Of a DNA stretch of 10,902 nucleotides, positions 1 to 7,725 are shown one piece after another. The stretch is from Phoronis ovalis (lineage: Eukaryota > Phoronida > Phoronidae). The position numbers and the translations under genes were made by a program. Position 1 is the first letter of the stretch. Each line of letters begins with the position of its first letter. The notes under the pieces are model-generated. The model was not told where the DNA came from and ran no database searches. It saw only the letters and a program-made list of their open reading frames with translations. Where the stretch lies: the NCBI GenBank assembly GCA_028565635.1, contig JAOXYB010058601.1, forward strand, positions 1-10,902. Direction: 5' to 3'.

Positions 1-1
1 T

Positions 2-145
2 GCTCCAAGCACAAATTCTTTTAAAAACCGACTTGACAAATACTGGGCTAACCAAAGAATTGTATATGAGGATTATATAAGGCAACGATCTCCGGAAGTA
101 GGGAAGAAATTCAAGACTGGGAGGAAGATACAGAGTCCAATATAA
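2..145 (+). pseudogene. LINE reverse-transcriptase C-terminal fragment
   Basis: An open frame enters from the left edge and stops with TAA at 143-145. It contains FKNRLDKYWANQ at about residues 7-18. This 'FKxRLDKxW' tail is, from memory, typical of the extreme C-terminus of non-LTR retrotransposon (jockey/CR1/L2-like) polyproteins in fish and invertebrates, just past the reverse-transcriptase and thumb regions. The remaining ~30 residues, rich in K, R and E, are not recognisable. No endonuclease or catalytic RT motif lies in the window, so this is either the 3' end of a longer element to the left or a 5'-truncated copy, which is the usual state of LINE insertions. A pair of AATGCCAAAACAT repeats follows at about 186-198 and 215-227. 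The family assignment rests on one short motif. Confidence 0.55.
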
Positions 146-1677
146 AGGAACCAACTGGATCCTGAATTGGAAATCAACATAAGTAATGCCAAAACATACG
201 AAATATATATGCAGAATGCCAAAACATTCCACATGTTTTTTTTTTCCATAACGTTTACGAAGTGTAAATATGTTTGTGACTATTTGTTTCCTCCTCATGA
301 AGTTTCAAAATATTATTTAGTAACTAATTGGATAGGTATACTCCGCGGCGTCTCGCTACTTTTTGGGAGTGTACCTTAGTAAAGTTCATGTTACGCAAGT
401 GCTAAACAAAAGATACTTTACACAGATGGTGTACTGCTCATGATTTATATGCAGATTATAATTGCCACCTTTTTCCTTGTGTTGATTTCCCATGTAAAGC
501 GAGTGCGACAACATCTGGCGAGATTACTTGCTTTCTAGGTTGATTTTACTTCCAAGTTTTTAATACATTTTTCATAAAAAAATGAGCATTTGAAAAATTC
601 AAAATACCACGTTCTACATTAGGTGGTGTGTGCTACGAGTTCAATTTTTTTTTTTTTTCTGACAATATGTTACACTACGCTGACTACAAGTAAATCAATA
701 ATTAAAACATAAAACTAAAGTACTTAATATATTAATCTATTACAGTCTTGTAATGTCCAAACTTCGTTCACTTTCTAAACTCGTCTCGCCTGTTATTTGT
801 AACCCAACACAGCAGCCATCTTGTATTGCACGCTCTTATTCAGCTACCATAACTATAGAACCTATTTCATTCCTAAACATAGTTGTTTGAAAAATCTCTG
901 TTGACAGGACCAGTAATTGGACCAGACTGTTGTTAGTACATCCTGTCCTGGCTATAGCACTTTCCATGCAGAAAGTCTTGTACACAAACTCCGTTCTTGC
1001 ATGGCAAAAAATATATACATTGTTCAGGCCACCTTATATACTTATGTTTATGCTAACTCACACTTATAGTTCAGTCCAATGCCACACTTCTAACATCCAA
1101 ATTATAAAACATCTGCAGCTCCTACACAGGCCCTCAACTTTCAAAAATCCAAATCGGCATAACATGTCTGATCTCTACATGGCTTCTTCAACTAACTGTT
1201 ATTACCCAGACAACTCCCATAGACTAATTTACATAATGATCTGGTTATATGTAAAAGCCAGTCAACTACTTAATTTACATAATGCAGAGGACTAAATACA
1301 GCTATAAACAGTAATGCAAATAACAACACATCTATATATACAACAGTGTTGCCGTTTTCACTTTTATTCAGGTGCCTTGAAGGAAATTATGTTTTTCCCA
1401 ACATTATTGCAGAATTTCGATTATTTATACATTATGAGATCAACAGTAGCTGTCATGCTGTAAACGACGGTTAATGTTCACTGTTTGTACTATACTTTAT
1501 TCAATTATTATTATTAATTAAAAGTAAAAACAGGGAATTTAATTTTTCCAAACATAATGTCTTTGCTTTTGCAATCCTCTAAAGAAATATAAATACTAAA
1601 ATTTACCTTACTGAATGATATTTAATTATTACCACTAACTACCAGACTAAGTAAAGAAGTTCAGGTACCCTTATTAA
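146..1677. other. Gene-free AT-rich stretch
   Basis: I see no supportable gene here. The longest open frame (930-1295, plus) has no domain, repeated pattern or splice context and reads as chance. There are poly-T tracts near 236-246 and 645-658. A slightly more GC- and CpG-rich patch at about 770-840 contains, on the minus strand, an ATG in a good initiation context, but the frame stops after eight codons. No tRNA, rRNA or terminal-repeat structure was found. Confidence 0.5.
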
Positions 1678-2190
1678 AATGCAATGAATGATTATTGTAT
1701 AAGGTACAAATTGAAGATTACTAAATCTGAAACAAAGATTGTCATATTCTCAAGAGGTAAAGTAAGAAAAAAATTGGTATTTTTACTTAATAATTAATGT
1801 AAAATTGGATATTGTGGCCGACTTCTCATACTTGGGGCCAAATTCAACTATAATGGTAACTTCCAAAAAACAAAATGAAAATTAACGATTATGATCTGGC
1901 TAACAGAGCTATATGGTTTGCCCTTTTGCGAAAGGCAAGTAAACTTTCATTACCTATTGATATTCAGTTATATAGTAGTCCCAGTTTTATTATATGTATG
2001 TGAGGTTTGGGGTTTTAGAAATGTTTCTTTAATAGAGACTGGACTTGATAAAAGATTCTGCTACTAGGTGTTATCAAAAATACTCCAAACAATCTTGACC
2101 GTTTACTCTGAATTGGGACAATATCCACTGGATATTAAAATCAAAACAAGAATATAATAAGTTTTATGTATTGGAGAAATATTGTCTTTT
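1678..2190 (+). pseudogene. Decayed LINE reverse transcriptase (thumb/C-terminal part)
   Basis: Successive frames give peptides in the right order for the region after the catalytic YADD box of a non-LTR reverse transcriptase. Frame from 1678: NDYCIRYKLKI and TKIVIFSRGK, the KT-x-x-(V/I)-x-F motif just downstream of the active site. Near 1808: DIVADFSYLG, the F-x-YLG motif. Then FNYNGN, then ANRAIWFALLRKASKLSLP, then PVLLYVCEVWG, the 'xxPxLLYGxExW' motif, and finally YSELGQYPLDI. At least three frameshifts and several stops (first at 1795-1797) separate them, so it is dead. The catalytic domain and the 5' half of the element are absent. It lies in the same orientation as the fragment at the left edge, but the order of protein parts shows these are two insertions, not one. 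Confidence 0.8.
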
Positions 2191-2663
2191 AATGAACAGG
2201 ACTAATATGTATAGTGACTTTGAATGTCAGTACCCCCAGGGATGTTTGTATTTATTCGAGTACTTGTGGCCACCGGCCTGTTGTAAAACATATAATAGCA
2301 ACGTCAATCATCTACAAATCTTTATCTCTTCTATTCCTACAGGTATGCTTTCACTACAGTACTATTAATTAACAGGTTTTGAGTGGTAATAAAATCGCAT
2401 GGTTATACAACTAAATAATAGTACTAAATACTAACCACTAGCTTGTCCCATTAATTATAGCATTCAAATACATATGACATTGGGCTGAGTTCAGCCTTTC
2501 ACTGGCACACCTGGAATTAAATGGCTTTATCCTAACACAAGGTCATACTGTGTAATGCTACTTGTATTCTTTTCAGTCAAGTAGGCTGGGTTATTTGCAT
2601 ATGAAATTTCACAGTGTGACATTTCGGGTGAAACTTCCAAGTTCACTTTTAGAACAACTCTAG
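2191..2663. other. Gene-free stretch left of the Harbinger element
   Basis: No gene is supportable. Any remaining LINE-derived sequence past 2190 is too decayed to follow. A 17-base string AGTACCCCCAGGGATGT at 2229-2245 recurs almost exactly, inverted, at 10123-10138. The short frame on plus at 2171-2368 has no recognisable content. Confidence 0.4.
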
Positions 2664-2748
2664 TAGAGTTTTTGTCTGTAAGGATAATACCCATAGGTAT
2701 TTTACCAAATGGCATTTTACCTCTGATAACTGGAATAGTCTATTTTGT
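2664..2748 (+). repeat. Left terminal inverted repeat of Harbinger element
   Basis: Shares, in order, TAGAGTTTTTGT, TAAGGATAATACC, AGGTATT and ATTTTACCTC with the reverse complement of 6661-6742, with small gaps between blocks. Similarity stops abruptly left of 2664, which is why the end is placed there. Confidence 0.8.
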
Positions 2749-2771
2749 CTGGGTGAATAATAATAGCGCAG

Positions 2772-2778
2772 TATATAA
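2772..2778 (+). promoter_or_regulatory. Possible TATA box for the transposase gene
   Basis: TATATAA lies about 260 bases upstream of the transposase ATG and just inside the left terminal repeat. In such AT-rich DNA a chance match is quite possible. Confidence 0.25.
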
Positions 2779-3032
2779 ATGGTGAATGCCATTGATATAA
2801 AGTTTTAAATTTTTGGACTGCCACAAAAATAATAATATAACAGAATATAAGTTAGAATAAAAATGTTTGAATAAAATTGATAACTGGAATAATTCAAATG
2901 AGGAAAAAAATAAACAGATGTTTATTCCTCCAGGGTGCATTTGGTGTTGAAAATAATCCAAAAACTGCATGAATATTTGAAGTAGTAATTGGTACATTTT
3001 GACACTTATAAGTTGACACAGGACCATCAAGG

Positions 3033-4514
3033 ATGGATGGTGATATTCCTCCCTTCCCCATGTTCCTGGATATTATTATTGAGGTTACTAACGTTATTTT
3101 GAATTTTCACAAAGAAGGTGATGATGACGACGACATCCCACTCTAAATGTGGGGGATTTTGAACCACATATCAAGGTTGTTATACAACAACTAGCAAGAA
3201 CTGCAGGAGGCTTCAGAAGGATAGATAATGATTTTTGGTACTACCTCGAAAAAGATCCCAGAAGATTTTGGCACATGACTGGTAAGTTCATTTTAACAGC
3301 TAGGACATACACTAAATGTTAGATAAGCAAAATATCTTTTAAAAATATATTGGAATGTTCATGGACACACAGCCTAAAGGCATTTTACATTTCATAAACC
3401 GTTTAGTTTTGCTGAGGTTCCTAATCAAGAGGAGGTTTTATTCAAGTAATACAATTTCGATTCAAAATTAAAATATGAGTATATATGTGAAATATCATGG
3501 GCAACTGTTGTTATATATGCACATTGTAATATTATTGCATATAGTTCTTATGATCATGCAGCTAACTATGGCCAGAATAAAATTAACGCGTAATAAATAT
3601 CCTGGGAACATTTTCTGCTAATTATATTTATTATAATGTTTACAGGAGAGTTACCAGACTCTTTGGAGGACGTTGTGCATAGTATTGCATTCAGAGTTGA
3701 GGAAGGATATCACCAGCGATATGTTCAGGGCACAGCCATTAGAAGAAGGCAGCATACGTACAGCTCTCTCAACCAGAGATCGAGTACTCATGTTCTTCAT
3801 TTGGTTACGAGTTTACCAGACATTTGATGTCCTCGGATCTCTGTTTTTAAAGACAACATTACTGTAGATGTAGCATACAACGAAGTACACCACATTTTGA
3901 CCGTAATACACAAATATTATGTTCCAAGAGAGTTGCGATGGCATGATCTTCAAACGTGGCAAGGAATAGTAAATATGAGGAATTTCCCAACATAGTTGGT
4001 ATCATTGACGGGACCCCTATTCATATAAATATACCCTCTGGAAAGGATGTACTATAGAAGAGATATAGGGGCTTCCATTTTATAAATTTAATTGTTGTGG
4101 ACACCGAAGGATATTTAGTGTTGGATGTGCAGGTTTCTTCGGCCACAATACTGATGCTGCATGCTGGGAACATGCAGCTACCTCGAATGGGTCCAGGCCG
4201 GGCGATACTTAAATCTACCACATAATTCTTTTATTTTAGCTGATAGCGGTTTCTCACAAGAAGAGCCTTTAATTTGCCCCATCCGGCAATGACAGATTAA
4301 TTGTCCCATTTAGGCAAAGGATCAACGCAACATGGAAATTGGGAAAAAATGGGTATATGTTGAGCACTGGATTCGAGAGTTGAAGATCTATAAAGCAATT
4401 GGTTCGAAGTACCGTGGAAATAGGGCTTTAGTTCCACTTATCTGCAGTGTCTGTATGGCTCTTACGAACAGGAGACGCGGACGCGTTGCCACTATGCGTT
4501 TGAGGTGCTGTTAA
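3033..4514 (+). pseudogene. HARBI1-like PIF/Harbinger DDE transposase, broken
   Basis: Would have encoded the nuclease that cuts and rejoins element ends. ATG at 3033 begins MDGDIPPFPM; 37 codons on, past an acidic DDDDD run, the frame stops (TAA 3144-3146). It resumes one frame over (RRHPTLNVGDFEPHIK), continues as FRRIDNDFWYYLEKDPRRFW, and ends exon 1 at 3281 before GTAAGT. The acceptor is at 3643-3645 and the phases agree. Exon 2 runs ELPDSLEDVVHS, MFFIWLRVYQTFDVLGSLF, HKYYVPRELRWHDLQTW, VGIIDGTPI, LADSGFSQEEPL-like, YVEHWIRELKIYKAIGSKYR. The three acidic catalytic positions are visible: D at 4007-4009, D at 4242-4244 and E at 4362-4364. There are at least four frameshifts (near 3125-3145, 3690-3705, 3840-3857 and 3985-3992) and an in-frame TAG at 4055-4057. 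The size of about 400 codons fits the DDE_Tnp_4 family. It is an element gene, not domesticated HARBI1, since it is disrupted and lies between terminal repeats. Confidence 0.88.
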
Positions 4515-4614
4515 CTATTTCTGACTATTTTTTACTGATATTGATACCAGAATCAATGTTATGACAAGCAGACAATCTGTGAGTTTCTCAGTTCAAAATA
4601 TGAAATCATTGAGA

Positions 4615-4620
4615 ATTAAA
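4615..4620 (+). terminator. Possible poly(A) signal ATTAAA of transposase
   Basis: ATTAAA about 100 bases after the transposase stop codon. It lies between the two convergent genes, so their transcripts may overlap here. Confidence 0.3.
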
Positions 4621-4677
4621 TGATATTACAAATATTAAAAGGTCATTAGTGAAATTGTAAACAAAAACCTTATCTCG

Positions 4678-4683
4678 TTTATT
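4678..4683 (-). terminator. Possible poly(A) signal AATAAA of accessory gene
   Basis: On the minus strand AATAAA lies about 115 bases beyond the accessory gene stop codon and inside the gap between the convergent genes. Confidence 0.35.
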
Positions 4684-4796
4684 CTAAAATCAACTTAGCA
4701 GACAAAATATAATCTGTGGTCATGCATCTATCCACATTTCACATAAAATAATTTAATAACAATAACAAAAACTCTTGTCACTGTTTTTTTAATGAA

Positions 4797-6501
4797 CTAA
4801 AGCACATCTTTTCGATCACTATCTGTAGAATCACTGTCAATATTTAACGCAATCCCATCTTTTTCTGCTTTTGCTTGTAAAAATGTGACATGATATTTAG
4901 CAGCCTTCCTTCCAGCCGTACATAACTTCTTTGCGACCGTCATGAGTTCATCAGCAAGTTTACTGCCTGGTCTACTGCAAAGTATATTGCATAGGAAACA
5001 TTAGTTTCTTTGCTGATACGCTTACCAAATTAATTTCGAGATTTGTAGTTTATTAAAGAAACATTGAATAGGGATCTGGCATTATATAGTTTGCAACTGG
5101 GGGCTGCTTATTCCTCTACTTTTTGGGTAAGGGCTTCTGTTGGTAACTTTATGTAAAGAAAGTAGGAACCGTTCCAAGCTATTTCCTATATAATCTGTAC
5201 TCACGCACACAGAGTTAATTGAGTCCAGAAGAGGATCGCCCAACAAGAGATAAGTTGCGAAACATTGGTACGTCATAAACATTGAGGTGTGTGGAAAGAA
5301 AGAATTATATATCGGCTCATTTGAAAGGGGTGTTCTTTTTATACTTTTTTTTTCATTTTGGAAACTGCCTTTGATAAAAGAGATATTTCTTTGTATGATT
5401 ATAAAAGTTACCTTCTTGGGGGGAATTCCTATTTTGAGCCAATGGAGCTTGGGCTGGTGGATCCTGGATAACTGGGCCTTCATCTTCCTGTTAATTTTCG
5501 ACCTCAAAATCTACTTCGTTCACTGCTAGAACTTCATTCATCAGTCTATCCTCTCGGGCATCACCCACGCCAACAGCAGCTTCAGTGTCGTCATTTAGAC
5601 TATTACAAATGAAAAACAAAACACTAAGTTCTAGTTCGTATGCTACTGTTGCAATTCGCAAAACAAAACGGTGGTTTCTCCAATAAAAAAAATTAAGCAA
5701 AATCTATTTTTGAAAAACGTTCTTTAAAAATGTAAATTTTCTATAATTTCAAGCGGTGTGAGTTGTATTGATTTTAGGAGTACAACAATTTTGCAGTTGG
5801 CTATATTGTTTAGCCTGTCATATTTTTGCCTGCCATTTTATAGTAACACGCAGTCTCATATTTTTCGAGTCAATACAAACACTTATATCCTATGGATGTT
5901 TTATTTAGGACATAAGCAATTTAAAATAGAGTAAAATTTCAAAACCCTACTTACTCTGCTGGAAAGTTTAAAGGATCTTCTCTTTCAGCCCTTTTATTAT
6001 CAGTCACTGCGACATCCAGCTCCTCAGCTGTCATATTGTGAGCATTGAAAACATGCCTCATTTCCCTTCTCTGAATTCCCTGTAAGTTTCTGCAAAAAAT
6101 AAAATTGTAGTATCTATCGTTTTTGTTTGGGATGAAGATACAAACAAGTTCACAGATTATCGTAATCTGTAACATGCGTGTTATATATATTATGAAACAT
6201 TTCAGGTTTACATAATTATATTTTTTATTAAAAACTAATATACAGTAACATTTTATTTAATAGAAGATTGAAAAAGTTTAAAATACTCACTTTTCTTTTT
6301 TCTGCAGGCCTTCAATCTGTTTGCTATTATCTTTAAATCATGTTGTCCCTTTTTATATTTATCAATGATGACCTGTGGCAACTGATCATTATTGTTTTGG
6401 ATCATAAATAATAATATTTTCTTCCTGTCGTTTCCAAACTTTACTACCGCTTCCCGGTACAGGGATCTCTCAAGTTCTGAGTAGCTGTTACCTTTCGTCA
6501 T
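4797..6501 (-). pseudogene. Harbinger accessory protein gene, four exons, unrecognised family
   Basis: Four minus-strand exons fit together. Exon 1 (6501-6291, donor GTGAGT): ~70 codons from ATG, helical and basic, with YKKGQHDLKIIANRLKAC then RKKK. Exon 2 (6089-5955, acceptor TTTTTTGCAG, donor GTAAGT): NLQGIQRREMRHVFNAHN then acidic TAEELDVAVTDNKRAERED. Exon 3 (5599-5412, acceptor TTTGTAATAG): LNDDTEAAVGVGDAREDR, then a proline/glutamine linker DPPAQAPLAQNRNSPQE. Exon 4 (4974-4797, acceptor TTTGCAG): LADELMTVAKKLCTAGRKAA then an acidic tail DSDSTDSD and TAG stop. The exon 2-3 junction is phase-perfect. Exons 1-2 and 3-4 are off by one base, and exon 3 has an in-frame TAA (5491-5493). I infer single-base decay, perhaps in the poly-A run ending exon 1. 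Position suggests the DNA-binding partner PIF/Harbinger elements usually encode, but I see no clear Myb/SANT tryptophans. Function is unassigned. Confidence 0.6.
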
Positions 6502-6660
6502 GGCTGTAGCACTGACTTATTTCAATGTAGTCCTTCATTTCTTATTTTGCATATCAATGCCTTATAGATACTATAGATAGATCATCATACTGTATAACTC
6601 ACACTGAGAATATCATGCTGTCTTCCTAACTAGCATATAAGTTACTTATTCCCCTTCTAC

Positions 6661-6742
6661 AAAGTGGACTAAGCCAGTGACTGAGGTAAAATCCCTTTCA
6701 GTGGTATAATACCTGGTATTATCCTTATACACAAAAACTCTA
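6661..6742 (-). repeat. Right terminal inverted repeat of Harbinger element
   Basis: Reverse complement of this stretch matches 2664-2748. The outermost 28 bases (6742 down to 6715) differ from the left end at only two positions; the inner part is gapped but keeps AGGTATT and ATTTTACCTC. Confidence 0.8.
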
Positions 6743-7267
6743 TTAGGGAGTGTCACTCTGTAGGCACAGTTAATATTATTGTGTCTCAGTTTTAATTTAG
6801 AAAAAAAGGAGTGTTCTGCATGTGTGTCTTACGTCATTTTTGGTATTTTTTTCTGATAACACATTAAAGTGCACATCTCGAGATACAAAGAATCTAGCTA
6901 CCACCATTACAGTACTGTACGTAAAGTCTTAATCTGCAAACTGAACAGTAATGCAAGGATATCCATGGATGGGAAGTAGACCCATGGTGCTATTTTTTTT
7001 TTGCTATTATGTTTTTGTAAATTCAGCGAGTATTTTTCAAAAAAAGTTGTCTAGATATATGAGATTATATTTAGGTATTAATGCACAGCAAAATTCCTAC
7101 AATAAATTTCTGCCTGTATAACTGATAATATTGCAAACAAATATGAAAAAGCTTTTATAACTGGCAATTTAAGATCTTGTGCATGTTTCTTACCTGTGGG
7201 GTCCTCTTGGATATTACTTTGAGGGTAAAATTATTGGATTAACTACCAAAAATTTGGAAATTTAGAT

Positions 7268-7515
7268 CCTGAAATATACCAAAAATTACAAAACAAACCC
7301 TGAAATACACCAAGAATTCCAAAACATACACATGTTTAAAATAATGTTAATTATATCTGTTTTATTAGTCTAGAAGACTGATATTCATTGTGCACCAAAG
7401 TCTACCATAATTTCCAAAAGAGTTTTTGACTATAAGCTTCAAGAATTATATCCGAAATATAACACAGAAACATAAAAGGTACCCTAAAATATACAAAAAT
7501 TCATCAAAAAAAGTA
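7268..7515 (+). repeat. Degenerate ~31-bp AT-rich repeats
   Basis: Two adjacent copies begin at 7268 (CCTGAAATATACCAAAAATT) and 7299 (CCTGAAATACACCAAGAATT), each followed by a CAAAACAWA-type tail. Two more diverged copies begin near 7451 (CCGAAATATAACACAGAAAC) and 7483 (CCTAAAATATACAAAAATTC), again about 32 bases apart, after a gap of unrelated sequence. A partial copy (ACCAAAAATTTGGAAA) precedes the first. No function is evident. Confidence 0.6.
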
Positions 7516-7639
7516 CTCCATCATCCCCATCAGCTCCATACACTAAGAGACCCCCGGTTTCTTATAAACACCAACTGCTTTAAGCAGTTTAAATTAGCAG
7601 TGTAATTTGTTGTTGTTTAATTCAAAAGGTTTGCTATTC

Positions 7640-7660
7640 TTTATTTTAAACCTATTGCAG
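7640..7660 (+). promoter_or_regulatory. Possible splice acceptor for a 5' UTR exon
   Basis: A T-rich tract ending in CCTATTGCAG gives a good acceptor 65 bases before the CARD ATG. From 7661 the CARD ATG is the first ATG, and an in-frame TAA at 7672-7674 rules out upstream coding through it. A second, weaker acceptor (AATACAG, ending 7723) lies just before the ATG. Either would place a non-coding first exon farther left, perhaps beyond the Harbinger insertion. Confidence 0.35.
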
Positions 7661-7725
7661 TTAATTACAATTAACAAGCCTCTTCCATCCAACTGAGAAA
7701 CAGAACGTTTGAAACGAATACAGGC

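Larger units (their letters stand above)
2664..6742. mobile_element. PIF/Harbinger DNA transposon, degenerate, ~4.1 kb
   Basis: The limits are set by inverted repeats. The sequence from 2664 rightwards matches the reverse complement from 6742 leftwards at 26 of the first 28 positions, and patchily for about 80 bases. Between them lie a HARBI1-type DDE transposase on plus and a spliced accessory gene on minus, arranged tail to tail, a two-gene layout typical of PIF/Harbinger elements. The length fits an autonomous member. Harbinger elements normally duplicate a TWA triplet. The flanking triplets with the chosen ends are TAG (2661-2663) and TTA (6743-6745), so the duplication is decayed or the ends are a base or two off. 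Both genes are broken, so this copy should not move by itself. It sits about 1 kb upstream of the CARD exon. Confidence 0.85.
6743..7660. other. AT-rich stretch between Harbinger element and CARD gene
   Basis: No gene is supportable on either strand. It holds a poly-T run near 6992-7001 and the degenerate ~31-bp repeats described separately. It may be the promoter of the CARD gene or a 5' untranslated intron of it. No convincing TATA box stands out from the AT-rich background. Confidence 0.4.

Noticed and set aside
790-840. Minus-strand ATG in a good context followed by GCTGCTGTG, as a possible first exon
   Set aside because: The frame stops after eight codons with no donor in between; no supporting upstream or downstream exon was found.
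930-1295. 121-codon plus-strand open frame
   Set aside because: No recognisable domain, no splice sites of note, composition like the surrounding non-coding DNA, and rich in residues favoured by chance in AT-rich frames.
2740-3030. 96-codon minus-strand open frame opposite the Harbinger 5' region
   Set aside because: No similarity or features; lies in the AT-rich leader of the transposase gene.
5082-5507. 141-codon minus-strand open frame
   Set aside because: It overlaps accessory exon 3 in another frame and then runs through the following intron; the spliced exon 3 reading has better splice signals and composition.
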